Of a stretch of DNA of 64,000 nt, positions 35,609 to 46,032 are shown piece after piece. This DNA is from Brevibacterium epidermidis NBRC 14811 (lineage in GTDB: Bacteria; Actinomycetota; Actinomycetes; Actinomycetales; Brevibacteriaceae): the NCBI RefSeq assembly GCF_001570805.1, contig NZ_BCSJ01000011.1, positions 186,001-250,000 on the forward strand, written 5' to 3'. Numbering within the stretch: position 1 is the stretch's first letter; each line of letters begins with the position of its first letter. Under the pieces are notes generated by a model. It worked only from the letters and a program-made list of their open reading frames with translations. It did not search any database and was not told the origin of the DNA. The position numbers and the translations under genes were made by a program.

Positions 35609-36098
35609 CTCCGAGAGCGCTCAGCGCCTGCTTCGAGGAGTCTTCGACGCTCGACCACAGGTCTTCGGCAGCATGCTGGGTGCGCCACCACAGGCCGGGG
35701 CGACCCGCGGTGTCGACGGCGGCGAGCAGGGCGCCGCCGAGCATCGATGTGCGCAGCAGGGTGTGTTCGTTGCGGGCCTTCTTCTCTTCCTTCGACGTCG
35801 TCTTGTCGGCAGACAGACGCTCACCGACGGTGTCGAGGAGGTAGGTGCCGACGAGGATCGATGCGCTGAAGCGGGGGAAGCGCCCGATGGCCAGCATCGA
35901 ACCGGCAGCGACCTGTGCGACTCCGGTGGCCCGGGCGAGAGTCACTGCGTCGACGGGGACGTCGACCTGCTTGCGGGCCTGGTTGAGGAGGGGGCCGACG
36001 GATGCGGCGGCCGGCTCCGGCTTGCGCAGTCGGTCGACGCCGTTGAGGATGTAGCCGGCGGCCAGCATGGGCCGTGCGATAAGACGAATGGGAGACAC
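35601..36098 (-). CDS. DoxX family membrane protein
   Basis: The 165-residue protein resembles DoxX-family small membrane proteins. RLIARPMLAAGYILNGVDRLRKP is the typical first helix, followed by VAQVAAGSMLAIGRFPRFSASILVG and a third hydrophobic stretch near LLRTSMLGGALLAAVD. The function in actinobacteria is unclear; some DoxX proteins join redox-stress membrane complexes, which would suit its position divergent from sigH. The GTG start is supported by GGAAGGA upstream. It heads the aroA operon. Confidence 0.85.
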   Translation of the reverse strand: MSPIRLIARPMLAAGYILNGVDRLRKPEPAAASVGPLLNQARKQVDVPVDAVTLARATGVAQVAAGSMLAIGRFPRFSASILVGTYLLDTVGERLSADKTTSKEEKKARNEHTLLRTSMLGGALLAAVDTAGRPGLWWRTQHAAEDLWSSVEDSSKQALSALGVD

Positions 36099-36151
36099 AG
36101 TGGTCCTTCCTACGTGGCGGTCATCTCACTGGCAAGCATAACTGCTGAGGT

Positions 36152-36180
36152 GGGAATAGTGGGACGCCAGTCCGATGTTG
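36152..36180 (+). promoter_or_regulatory. SigH/SigR-type autoregulatory promoter
   Basis: GGGAAT (36152-36157), 19 bp, then GTTG (36177-36180) matches the GGGAAT-N18/19-GTT consensus of SigH/SigR-type sigma factors. It lies 64 bp upstream of the sigH ATG, implying positive autoregulation. Confidence 0.75.
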
Positions 36181-36243
36181 TACAGGGTGAAGTCATTCGA
36201 CGGGTGCACCCGTCGCGAAGTCGACAGGCAGAAGGAGAAGTCT

Positions 36244-36900
36244 ATGAGCGCCACTGCCGTCCTGGAGAGAACGGGCGTACCATTGACTGCGATGACCGAA
36301 TCAGTCAAAGAAGCACCCGAGACCGACGCCGAGAGGTCGGCGCGTTTCGAGCGGGATGCTCTGGAATATGTCAACCAGCTCTACGCAGCTGCTCTGCGTA
36401 TGACCCGCAACCCGGCAGACGCCGAGGATCTCGTCCAGGAAGCCTATGCGAAGGCCTATGCGGCCTTCCACCAGTACAAGCCCGGAACCAACCTCAAGGC
36501 CTGGCTGTACCGGATCCTGACGAACACCTTCATCAACAACTACCGCAAGAAGCAGCGGCAGCCGAAGGAGCACGGCAGCGAGGACATCGAGGACTGGCAG
36601 ATCGCACAGGCGAACAGCCACTCGTCGTCCGGCGGTCGTTCCGCCGAGCTCGAAGCCCTCGACCACCTTCCCGACTCCGACGTCAAGGAAGCGCTCTCGG
36701 CGCTGCCCGAGGACTTCCGGATGGTCGTCTACTATGCCGATGTCGAAGGACTGCCGTACAAGGAGATCGCCGAGATCATGGAGACGCCGATCGGCACAGT
36801 GATGTCGCGACTTCACCGCGGTCGCCGACAGCTGCGGGAGATGCTGGCCGATTACGCCGCCGAACGCGGCTTCGTGAGTCCTGAGGGAGGTGCGAAATGA
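36244..36900 (+). CDS. sigH: ECF sigma factor SigH/SigR (redox stress)
   Basis: The 218-residue group 4 sigma factor directs the thiol-oxidative stress response. Region 2 is clear ([23 protein letters not shown] ... [24 protein letters not shown]) and region 4 follows ([31 protein letters not shown], then [12 protein letters not shown]). An N-terminal extension of about 35 residues precedes region 2; longer and shorter SigR isoforms from alternative starts are known in Streptomyces, and a second in-frame ATG (36292) could give a shorter form. AAGGAGAAG lies before the ATG at 36244. The stop overlaps the anti-sigma gene (ATGA). Confidence 0.95.
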   Translation: MSATAVLERTGVPLTAMTESVKEAPETDAERSARFERDALEYVNQLYAAALRMTRNPADAEDLVQEAYAKAYAAFHQYKPGTNLKAWLYRILTNTFINNYRKKQRQPKEHGSEDIEDWQIAQANSHSSSGGRSAELEALDHLPDSDVKEALSALPEDFRMVVYYADVEGLPYKEIAEIMETPIGTVMSRLHRGRRQLREMLADYAAERGFVSPEGGAK

Positions 36901-37154
36901 GTGACGAAGGATGCTGCGAAAGCGTCAGGACCGAGTCTCTGATGCGCATCTACCACTATCTCGACGGAGAACTGACGACGACGGAGATCCGCGAGATCTC
37001 GATCCACCTCGAACAGTGCCCGTCGTGTCACGACGAGTACGAGATCGAGGCGCTGCTCAAGGAGCTCGTCCGTCGTTCGTGCAGCCACGACCGTGCCCCG
37101 ATGGGACTGCGGGAGAAGATCCGCCAGCGGATCGCACTCGAACAGAACTCCTGA
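36897..37154 (+). CDS. rshA: zinc-containing anti-sigma factor (RshA/RsrA type)
   Basis: The 85-residue mycothiol-system anti-sigma factor binds SigH and releases it on disulphide stress. The ZAS motif is His37-x3-Cys41-x2-Cys44 ([12 protein letters not shown]), with an additional His20 ([10 protein letters not shown]) and Cys6/Cys7 and Cys62 available for zinc binding or disulphide exchange. The start codon overlaps the sigH stop by ATGA, so the two are produced together. A strong hairpin terminates the operon. Confidence 0.95.
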   Translation: MSDEGCCESVRTESLMRIYHYLDGELTTTEIREISIHLEQCPSCHDEYEIEALLKELVRRSCSHDRAPMGLREKIRQRIALEQNS

Positions 37155-37188
37155 CCGGAGGCCCAGGCTCAGCCCGGGAGCTTCGGAC

Positions 37189-37234
37189 ATGACGAAGGCG
37201 GGAAGAGATCAGAATCTCTTCCCGCCTTCGTCAT
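37189..37234. terminator. bidirectional terminator hairpin
   Basis: A perfect 21-bp stem (ATGACGAAGGCGGGAAGAGAT and its complement) with loop CAGA lies between rshA and the converging bL37 gene. Confidence 0.85.
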
Positions 37235-37254
37235 TCACTGAGCGAATCAGCGAA

Positions 37255-37329
37255 TCATGCGTTTGGACGCTTGCCGTGGTTTGCTTTCTTACGGCGGCGA
37301 TCGCGACGCTTACGGCCACGCTTGCTCAT
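37255..37329 (-). CDS. 50S ribosomal protein bL37 (24 aa)
   Basis: A 24-codon gene encodes a highly basic peptide beginning MSKRGRKRRDRR and ending ANHGKRPNA. This matches the actinobacteria-specific ribosomal protein bL37 identified in mycobacterial 50S structures, which binds 23S rRNA. A near-perfect Shine-Dalgarno (AAAGGAGGG) lies 5 nt before the ATG. The location next to sigH-rshA is the conserved one. It is easily missed because of its size. Confidence 0.9.
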   Translation of the reverse strand: MSKRGRKRRDRRRKKANHGKRPNA

Positions 37330-37477
37330 TGTGCCCTCCTTTGATAGACGGTTAATTGTCTCATGATCGCCCGATCAGAGCAAAGTCGGACCAGGTCACA
37401 GACCTTGCCGATTCGGCTCGACGGGATGCTGCGGTTGTCACCGATTGTGTCCCAAGGACGGGCACCGCACAGACGCC

Positions 37478-38092
37478 TCAGCTGTCGCCGAGGACGTCCT
37501 GGACTCCCAGCCAGTTGAACCAGCCGCGGTGGAGCACCAGCCAGGCCAGTAGACCGTAGCCTTCCTGCGCCGGCAGATGGTCCCTCGATGACGCGAGCTC
37601 GCGCTGCCAGACGGGATGACCCAGGAGCGGAGTGAAGGTGTCGACATAGGTGATGCCGCGCCTCTTGGCCACATCAGAGAAGCTGGCATTGAGCTCAGCG
37701 ATGCGGCGGTTGCGATCCCCGTCGTGCTCCGGCGGCGGGCCGAGCACGAACGTCGAGACCTTCCGAGCCAGGGCCTCGTCGAGGATGTTGGCCACGTCGA
37801 GACGAGCCCGGGCCACGGAACGACCCGAATCGAGATCCCCGGACCCCAACGCCAGCACCAGACGGTTGTCCCCGTCCGGAGTGAACCGCAGAGACGCCTC
37901 GGCGATGGTGCGCGCATGGAGCCCGGCGGAATCCTCGGTCGGCACGGCCAGGGGATACACCTTGAGCTCGGGCAGGCTCGGCAGAGTCCTCGCCGTCACC
38001 CGACCGACCCATCCGAGGCCACGGCCATCGCCGTGGCCGGCGACCAAAGGGCCTCCGACCACGGCGATGGTTGTGGTGATGTCGCTGCTCAC
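37478..38092 (-). CDS. SGNH/GDSL-like hydrolase, nucleophile apparently lost
   Basis: The 204-residue protein has the layout of a small SGNH hydrolase: block I VVGGPLVAGHGDGRGLGW, block III-like LALGSGDLDSGRSV and block V-like SSRDHLPAQEGYGLLAWLVL. In block I the GDSL motif reads GGPL (13-16), so the catalytic Ser is missing, although the Asp-His pair of block V is present. It may be a pseudo-enzyme or use another nucleophile. The GTG start overlaps the kgd stop (GTGA), making it the second gene of the kgd operon. Confidence 0.72.
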   Translation of the reverse strand: MSSDITTTIAVVGGPLVAGHGDGRGLGWVGRVTARTLPSLPELKVYPLAVPTEDSAGLHARTIAEASLRFTPDGDNRLVLALGSGDLDSGRSVARARLDVANILDEALARKVSTFVLGPPPEHDGDRNRRIAELNASFSDVAKRRGITYVDTFTPLLGHPVWQRELASSRDHLPAQEGYGLLAWLVLHRGWFNWLGVQDVLGDS

Positions 38093-41000
38093 CGGCTGAA
38101 GATCCGGTCGACGAGTTCCTTCTGCTGGGCCTCGTGGAAGTGCTTGAGTCCGGTCGAGGTGGCTGCAGAAGCGGCACGGGAGATGACCTTGACCTCACGG
38201 CCGCCGAGGAGCTCGGGCAGGTGCAGCGCCATGAACGGCCATGCTCCCTGGTTCTCCGGCTCTTCCTGAGCCCACACGATCTCGGCATCGGCCGGGAAGC
38301 GGTCGAGCACGGCGGTGATGGCCGCTTCGTCGAGCGGGTAGAGCTGCTCGAGGCGGACGAGAGCCATCTTCTGGTCGTTGTCCTTCTCGCGCTTGGCCTT
38401 GAGCTCCCAGTAGAGCTTGCCGGAGACGAGGACGACGCGATCGACCTGCGAGGCATCGACGCTCGTATCGTCGATGACGGTCTGGAACTTGCCCGAGGTG
38501 AAGTCCTCCGGCGAGTTCGCCGCGGCCTTGAGTCGCAGCATCGACTTCGGGGTGAAGACGATGAGCGGACGCTTGTTCGTCGTCGAGGCGTGGCGACGCA
38601 GCAGGTGGAAGTACGAAGCGCCCGAGGACGGGTAGGCCACCGTCATATTGTTCTCCGCGCACAGCTGGAGGTAACGCTCGATGCGGCCTGAGGAGTGGTC
38701 GGGTCCCTGTCCCTCGTAGCCGTGGGGCAGGAGCATGACGACACCGGAGTTCTGCTGCCACTTCTGCTCGGAAGAGGAGATGAACTCGTCGATGACGGAC
38801 TGCGCACCCTGTGCGAAGTCACCGAACTGAGCCTCCCATGCCACGAGGGCGTCCTTGCGTTCGACGGAGTATCCGTATTCGAAGCCGACGGCGGCGTACT
38901 CGCTGAGCAGGGAATCGTAGACCCAGAAGCGTGCCTGCTCCTCGGTGAGGTTCGCCAGCGGCGTCCACTCATTGCCGTTGACAGCGTCGACGAGCACGGA
39001 GTGGCGCTGGACGAAGGTTCCGCGACGGGAGTCCTGTCCGGCCAGACGCACCGGCACACCGTCCATGAGCAGCGAGCCGAAGGCAAGCAGCTCGGCGAAG
39101 CCCCAGTCGATTCCGCCCGACTGCGCCATCTCCTTGCGCTTCTCGAGCAGGGCCCGCAGCTTCTTGTGGACCGTGAAGCCTTCGGGAACCTCGGTGAAGG
39201 CCTCGCCGATGCGCTGCAGCGTCTCGGGGCTGATAGCCGTCTCGGCATCGTTGAAGGCCTCGATGTCGCTGGGCTCGTAGGGAGCGTTGAACGCTTCTCC
39301 GTCGTAGGAGCCGGTCTCTGCTTCCTTGGTCTCGGCGAAGGCCGATTCCAGCTTCGACTGGTAGTCCTTGAGCGCCTCGGCGGCTTCTTCGTCGGTGATG
39401 CACTTCCTGCCCACGAGCGATTCGGTGTAGAGCTTGCGCACCGAACCCTTCTTCTCGATGAGCGAGTACATCATCGGCTGGGTCATCGACGGATCGTCGC
39501 CTTCGTTGTGGCCGCGACGGCGGTAGCACACGAGGTCGATGACGACGTCCCGGTTGAATTCCTGGCGATATTCGAAGGCCAGTCGAGCGGCGCGGACGAC
39601 GGCCTCGGGGTCATCGCCGTTGACGTGGAAGATCGGGGCGTTGATCGACTTGGCGACGTCCGTGCAGTAGAACGAGGAACGCGCCGAGGCGGGGGGAGTG
39701 GTGAACCCGACCTGGTTGTTGATGATGACGTGGACCGTCCCGCCGGTGCGGTAGCCGCGCAGCTCGGAGAGGTTGAGCGTCTCGGTGACCACGCCCTGAC
39801 CGGCGAATGCTGCATCGCCGTGGACGAGGACCGGCAGCACGGTGAAACCGGACTCGCCCTGGTCGATGACATCCTGCTTGGCGCGCACGATGCCCTCGAG
39901 GACCGGGTCGACGGTTTCGAGGTGGCTGGGGTTGGCCGCGACGTAGACGCCGGTGGTGTTTCCTGCCGGCGAGGTGAACGAACCCTTGGTGCCCAGGTGG
40001 TACTTCACATCGCCCGAGCCCTGGACGCTGTCCGGGGACATGGTTCCGTCGAACTCACGGAAGATCTGCGCATAGGACTTGCCGGCGATGTTCGTGAGCA
40101 CATTGAGGCGACCGCGGTGGGCCATGCCGATGGCGACCTCGTCGAGGCCGGTGTCGGCGGACTGGTTGAGGATCTCGTCGAGCAGGACGATCGCGGACTC
40201 TCCGCCTTCGAGGCTGAAGCGCTTCTGTCCGATGTACTTCGTCTGCAGGAAGGTCTCGAAGGCCTCAGCTGCGTTGAGGCGACCGAGGATGTGTCCCTGC
40301 TCCGAACGGGTGAGTTCCTGATGCGGGACCTCGATCTTCGACTGGAACCAGCGACGCTGGACCGGGTCGGCGATATGCATGTATTCGAAGCCGGTGGTCC
40401 GGCAGTAGCTCTCGCGCAGCAGTCCGAGGATGTTGCGGAAGGGCATCATCGGCTTCGAGCCGAAGCCGCCGGTGGGGAACTCGCGTTCGAGATCCCACAG
40501 GGTCAGACCGTGCTGGTTGATATCGAGGTCCGGGTGGGACCGCTGACGGTAGACCAGGGGATCGATATTGGCCATGAGGTGGCCGCGCGTGCGGTAGGCA
40601 TCGATGAGTTCGATGACGCGTGCGGTCTTGTTGACGTCGTCCTGGTCTTCGGCCGAGACGTCGGGAACCCAGCGGACCGGCTCGTAGGGCAGACGCAGGG
40701 ATTCGAAGACGTCGTCGTAGAAGCCGTCTTCGCCCAGCAGGTAGCTGTGGACGAGCTTGAGGAACTCGCCCGAACCGGCGCCCTGGATCACGCGGTGATC
40801 GTAGGTCGAAGTCAGGGTCAGCACCTTGGACACGGCCAGGGAGTTGACGGTCTGCTGGCTGGCGCCCTGGAACTCGGCGGGGTAGTCGAGCGCGCCGACG
40901 CCGATGATGCAGCCCTGGCCCTTGGTCAGACGCGGCACGGAGTGGACCGTGCCGATTCCGCCGGGGTTGGTCAGCGAGACGGTGGTGCCAGCGAAGTCGT

Positions 41001-41811
41001 CGGCGGTGAGCTTGCCCTGTCGCGCCTTGTCGACGAGGCCGTCGTAGGCGTCGACGAACTGGCGGAAGGTCAGCGTCTCCGCCTTCTTGACGTTGGGCAC
41101 CAGCAGAGTGCGGGACCCGTCCTTCTTCGGCACGTCGATGGCGAGGCCGAAGTTGATATGGGCGGGGGAGATCATCACGGGCTTGCCGTCGCGGACGTCG
41201 TAGGAGACGTTCTGCGAGGGGAAGTTCTGCAGGGCGCGGATCACGGCGAAGCCGATGAGGTGGGTGAAGGAGACCTTTCCACCACGGGTGCGCTTGAGGT
41301 GCGAGTTGATGACGATCCGGTTGTCGATGAGCGCCTTGGCAGGCAAGGCCCGGACCGAGGTGGCGGTCGGGACTTCCAGCGACTCATCCATGTTCTTGGC
41401 GATGAGCTTCGCGGGGCCGCGCAGGGGAGTGATCGTCTCCTCCGGTGCGGGCTTCGGTGCAGTCTCCTTCTCTGAGACCTTCGGCACGGACTTGGTCTCG
41501 GCCTTCAGCGTCTCGGACTCAGCCGAGGACGGGCTGACTCCGCGATCGGTCTCGCGTGAGGTCGCCGACGCTGCGGCGGGGGAAGGGGCCTTGCCATCTG
41601 ACTTCTTGGCTGCCGGCTTCGCCTCCTGCTTGGTGGCGGGCTCAGCAGCGGACTGAGCGCCTCCGCCGTTCTTTTCGTACTTGTCGAAGAAGGGCCACCA
41701 GGACTGGTCGACCGAATTCTTATCTGACTTGTACTGCTCATACAATTCCTCGACCAGCCACTCATTCGACCCGAAGTCTTCAACGGTGCGGTTCGGAGTA
41801 TTGACGGACAC
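38089..41811 (-). CDS. kgd: multifunctional 2-oxoglutarate decarboxylase/dehydrogenase (KGD/OdhA)
   Basis: The 1240-residue fused enzyme is the actinobacterial E1 component carrying an E2-like acyltransferase domain but no lipoyl domain. In order: an N-terminal E1 peptide (NEWLVEELYEQYKSDK, WWPFF), a long Ala/Glu/Lys/Thr-rich linker (about 50-130), the succinyltransferase core (YDHRVIQGAGSGEF), and the thiamine-diphosphate E1 domain (MAHRGRLNVL, GDAAFAGQGV ... HVIINNQVGF). It links the TCA cycle to succinyl-CoA or succinic semialdehyde and is normally inhibited by the FHA protein OdhI/GarA. It starts at GTG (MSVNTPNRT) and is divergent from guaB1. Confidence 0.96.
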   Translation of the reverse strand: MSVNTPNRTVEDFGSNEWLVEELYEQYKSDKNSVDQSWWPFFDKYEKNGGGAQSAAEPATKQEAKPAAKKSDGKAPSPAAASATSRETDRGVSPSSAESETLKAETKSVPKVSEKETAPKPAPEETITPLRGPAKLIAKNMDESLEVPTATSVRALPAKALIDNRIVINSHLKRTRGGKVSFTHLIGFAVIRALQNFPSQNVSYDVRDGKPVMISPAHINFGLAIDVPKKDGSRTLLVPNVKKAETLTFRQFVDAYDGLVDKARQGKLTADDFAGTTVSLTNPGGIGTVHSVPRLTKGQGCIIGVGALDYPAEFQGASQQTVNSLAVSKVLTLTSTYDHRVIQGAGSGEFLKLVHSYLLGEDGFYDDVFESLRLPYEPVRWVPDVSAEDQDDVNKTARVIELIDAYRTRGHLMANIDPLVYRQRSHPDLDINQHGLTLWDLEREFPTGGFGSKPMMPFRNILGLLRESYCRTTGFEYMHIADPVQRRWFQSKIEVPHQELTRSEQGHILGRLNAAEAFETFLQTKYIGQKRFSLEGGESAIVLLDEILNQSADTGLDEVAIGMAHRGRLNVLTNIAGKSYAQIFREFDGTMSPDSVQGSGDVKYHLGTKGSFTSPAGNTTGVYVAANPSHLETVDPVLEGIVRAKQDVIDQGESGFTVLPVLVHGDAAFAGQGVVTETLNLSELRGYRTGGTVHVIINNQVGFTTPPASARSSFYCTDVAKSINAPIFHVNGDDPEAVVRAARLAFEYRQEFNRDVVIDLVCYRRRGHNEGDDPSMTQPMMYSLIEKKGSVRKLYTESLVGRKCITDEEAAEALKDYQSKLESAFAETKEAETGSYDGEAFNAPYEPSDIEAFNDAETAISPETLQRIGEAFTEVPEGFTVHKKLRALLEKRKEMAQSGGIDWGFAELLAFGSLLMDGVPVRLAGQDSRRGTFVQRHSVLVDAVNGNEWTPLANLTEEQARFWVYDSLLSEYAAVGFEYGYSVERKDALVAWEAQFGDFAQGAQSVIDEFISSSEQKWQQNSGVVMLLPHGYEGQGPDHSSGRIERYLQLCAENNMTVAYPSSGASYFHLLRRHASTTNKRPLIVFTPKSMLRLKAAANSPEDFTSGKFQTVIDDTSVDASQVDRVVLVSGKLYWELKAKREKDNDQKMALVRLEQLYPLDEAAITAVLDRFPADAEIVWAQEEPENQGAWPFMALHLPELLGGREVKVISRAASAATSTGLKHFHEAQQKELVDRIFSR

Positions 41812-41871
41812 GGCGTTGATCGCCTACTTCCTGATTCAAGACTTGCTGCTTAACGACATCTCCAAGCCTAA

Positions 41872-43371
<1,500 letters not shown>

Positions 43372-43380
43372 GATCTCCTC

Positions 43381-43503
43381 ATGCACAGTGACAGTCCCGG
43401 CCGGCGGGAAGCCGGCGCCCCAGATGATGACCCTCACCCCGCGAGGGTCTCAGACTTCACCAGCTCTGCTGAGCAGATAGCGATCGGCGGGGACAGTCAC
43501 TGA
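43381..43503 (+). CDS. possible 40-aa small ORF between guaB1 and the CNNM gene
   Basis: An ATG 9 bp after the guaB1 stop opens a 40-codon frame (MHSDSPGRREAGAPDDD...) whose TGA overlaps the next gene's ATG in the coupled TGATG form used elsewhere in this window. Against it: no Shine-Dalgarno, weaker third-position GC than the neighbours, and no recognisable family. If real it would act as a translational coupler. Confidence 0.22.
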   Translation: MHSDSPGRREAGAPDDDPHPARVSDFTSSAEQIAIGGDSH

Positions 43504-44834
43504 TGGAATGGATACTCCTCGCCCTCGCACTGCTGCTCATCCTCGGCACCGGCGTCTTCGTCGCAGCCGAATTCTCACTGCTGACCCTCGACCGCCATAC
43601 TGCCGATAAGGCGGTCGAGGAAGGCGTCTTCGGTGCGAAGACGCTGCGGGCCTCGATGACCCACCTGTCCACCCAGCTCTCGGCCGCTCAGGTGGGCATC
43701 ACGATCACCACTCTGCTCACCGGTTACCTCATGGAACCATCGTTGGGCAGGCTGCTCGCGCCTCTGTTCGAGACCTGGGGCCTCGGCCCCGGTGTCGCGG
43801 CACCGCTGGCACTGACCATCGCCCTCATCGTCTCCACCGTGGGATCGATGATCTTCGGAGAGCTCGTGCCGAAGAACCTCGCCATCGCCGTGCCGCTGGC
43901 GACAGGCCGCATCGCCGCCCCGATGCAGTACGTATTCTCGATCGTCTTCAAACCGGTCATCGCGGTCCTCAACGGCACGGCGAACAAGATTCTCTTGTCG
44001 ATGGGCGTCGAGCCTCAGGAAGAGGGTTCGGTGGGCCGCTCCCCGGAGGAGCTGACCTCACTTGTGCGCCACTCCGCGGAGGAAGGTGTGCTCGACGAGC
44101 AGACGGCAGGTCTGTTGGAGAGGACGCTGAGCTTCTCCGAGCGAACGGCAGAGGACGTGATGACTCCGCGCACACGCATGTCCACTGTGGACAAGGACAC
44201 CACCGCCCGGCAGATCATCGAACAGGCACGGGACACCGGATTCTCCCGGTTCCCCGTCGCGGCCGAGGACAAAGACCACATCGTCGGCGTCGTCCACGTC
44301 AAACAGGCCTTCGCTGTGCCTCCTGGCAATCGTGATGACGCCTACGCCGGAGGGCTGATGACCGAAGTCCGTGAGATTCCCGAGACCCAACGTCTCGATC
44401 CGCTTCTCCTGGAGCTGCGGGCCACCGGCCTGCAGATGGCCGTGGTCGTCGACGAGTTCGGCGGAACAGCCGGAGTCGTCACCCTCGAGGACGTCGTCGA
44501 AGAGCTTGTGGGCGAGGTCGCGGATGAGCATGACCGAATGCGTGTCGCGGCACGACCTGCCCGCGACGGCTCCTGGATCGTGCCCGGACAGCTGCGACCC
44601 GATGAGATCTCTTCGAGGGTCGGGGTGACCATCCCGGAGGACTCGGACTACGAAACTCTGGCCGGATTCGTGCTCAAGGAGCTCGGGCGGATTCCCGAAC
44701 CGGGGGACGAAGTGCGTACGGAAGATGCCCGCATCGTGGTCGAACGGATGCACGGACGACGCATCGAACGCCTCCGGGTGGTGCTGCGCGCCGCCGATGC
44801 AGGAGCGTTCGACACAGGAGGTGAGAGCCGATGA
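43503..44834 (+). CDS. CNNM/HlyC-CorC family membrane protein
   Basis: The 443-residue protein has a DUF21/CNNM transmembrane domain (four hydrophobic helices, about 1-190; LILGTGVFVAAEFSLLTL), a CBS pair (about 205-330; MTPRTRMSTVDKD, EFGGTAGVVTLEDVVEELVGEV) and a C-terminal CorC_HlyC domain (about 345-430; RDGSWIVPGQLRPDEI). Family members are implicated in Mg2+/Co2+ transport; the old hemolysin label is historical. It overlaps the second paralogue by ATGA and is likely cotranscribed from guaB1. Confidence 0.93.
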   Translation: MEWILLALALLLILGTGVFVAAEFSLLTLDRHTADKAVEEGVFGAKTLRASMTHLSTQLSAAQVGITITTLLTGYLMEPSLGRLLAPLFETWGLGPGVAAPLALTIALIVSTVGSMIFGELVPKNLAIAVPLATGRIAAPMQYVFSIVFKPVIAVLNGTANKILLSMGVEPQEEGSVGRSPEELTSLVRHSAEEGVLDEQTAGLLERTLSFSERTAEDVMTPRTRMSTVDKDTTARQIIEQARDTGFSRFPVAAEDKDHIVGVVHVKQAFAVPPGNRDDAYAGGLMTEVREIPETQRLDPLLLELRATGLQMAVVVDEFGGTAGVVTLEDVVEELVGEVADEHDRMRVAARPARDGSWIVPGQLRPDEISSRVGVTIPEDSDYETLAGFVLKELGRIPEPGDEVRTEDARIVVERMHGRRIERLRVVLRAADAGAFDTGGESR

Positions 44835-45892
44835 GCGCCGATTGGTTCGGACTGGTCTGGCTGGTCGTTCTGCTGCTGGGCAACTCCTTCTTCGTCGCCG
44901 CCGAATTCGCCGTGGTCGCGGCCAAACGCTCACAGATCGAGCCTCGGGCAGCCGAAGGCTCTGCAGCGGCGAAGACAGCGCTCTACGCGATGGAGCACGT
45001 GTCGCTGATGCTGGCGATCTGTCAGCTCGGCATTACCGTCTGCTCCCTGCTCCTGGGTAATGTGGCCGAGCCGGCCATCCATCATCTGCTCGCAGGTCCG
45101 CTCGAGGGCCTGGGCATTCCAGCGGGACTGTCCTCGACGATCTCCTTCGTCCTGGCACTCGGCGTCGTGACCTACCTGCACGTGGTGATCGGCGAGATGG
45201 TGCCGAAGAACTTGGCTCTGGCGGCGTCCGGCCAGGCCGTGATGCTGCTGGCGACACCGTTGGTGTTCCTGGCCCGCGTCTTCGGCTTCGTCATCCGTCC
45301 TCTCAACGGACTGGCCAATGGGATCCTGCATCTGTTCAAGATCGAGGCCCGTGACGAGGTCAACGAGGCCTACACGATCGAACAGGTCGAATCGATCGTG
45401 GCCGAGTCGAAGAGAGAGGGTCTGCTCAGCGATGACACCGGACTGCTCAAGGGTGCTATCGAATTCAGCGACAAGACCGCCTCGGACATCATGGTTCCGA
45501 TGTCCGAGCTCATCACGATCTCGGACAAGGTGACTCCGAACGAGCTTGTGACACTGGTCGGGAAGACCGGGTTCTCGCGGTACTTCGTCGTCGGTGATGA
45601 CGGGTATCCGCAGGACTACCTCCACATCAAGGACGTCCTCTACGCGGACACCGAAGAGTCCTTCGACGCTCCTGTGCAGAGCAAGCGCTTCCGCCCCCTG
45701 TTCACTGTCACCGCCGATGACGAGGTCGAAGAGGCTCTGGCGCAGATGCAGAAGGCGGGAATCCACGTCGCTCGTGTCATCGACTCGCAGGCACAGGTGC
45801 TCGGTCTGCTGTTCCTCGAGGACGTGCTCGAAGAGCTCGTCGGCGAGGTCCAGGACGCGATGCAGCGGGGACGTTTCGACTTCCGCAGATAG
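44831..45892 (+). CDS. second CNNM/HlyC family membrane protein, lacking CorC C-terminal domain
   Basis: The 353-residue paralogue of the preceding gene keeps the CNNM membrane domain (NSFFVAAEFAVVAAKRSQIE, VIGEMVPKNLALAA) and CBS pair (MVPMSELITISDK, LLFLEDVLEELVGEV). It stops about 15 residues after the CBS region, so the CorC_HlyC domain is absent. Tandem full-length and short pairs at this locus are also found in mycobacteria, suggesting a heteromeric complex. A long hairpin terminates the operon. Confidence 0.92.
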   Translation: MSADWFGLVWLVVLLLGNSFFVAAEFAVVAAKRSQIEPRAAEGSAAAKTALYAMEHVSLMLAICQLGITVCSLLLGNVAEPAIHHLLAGPLEGLGIPAGLSSTISFVLALGVVTYLHVVIGEMVPKNLALAASGQAVMLLATPLVFLARVFGFVIRPLNGLANGILHLFKIEARDEVNEAYTIEQVESIVAESKREGLLSDDTGLLKGAIEFSDKTASDIMVPMSELITISDKVTPNELVTLVGKTGFSRYFVVGDDGYPQDYLHIKDVLYADTEESFDAPVQSKRFRPLFTVTADDEVEEALAQMQKAGIHVARVIDSQAQVLGLLFLEDVLEELVGEVQDAMQRGRFDFRR

Positions 45893-45928
45893 CAATCCTC
45901 GCCGCCTGAACAGCCGGCCGCGCTCAGT

Positions 45929-45974
45929 CGCCTCGGCGGCGGTCTCCCGAAGACAGGAGGCCGCCGCCGAGGCG
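45929..45974 (+). terminator. terminator of guaB1-CNNM operon
   Basis: A 19-bp stem (CGCCTCGGCGGCGGTCTCC with complementary GGAGGCCGCCGCCGAGGCG, one G-U pair) and 8-nt loop lie 37 bp after the stop codon. Confidence 0.7.
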
Positions 45975-46032
45975 CTGTACGGCGGTCTTCGCCGCCGTCG
46001 ATCGGCATAGAGTCCGATTCGTGACCGTCTGT

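Noticed and set aside
38695-41475. A 926-codon open frame antisense to kgd.
   Set aside because: It mirrors the GC-rich codon structure of kgd. The kgd frame encodes a fully recognisable enzyme and the antisense product has no known domain.
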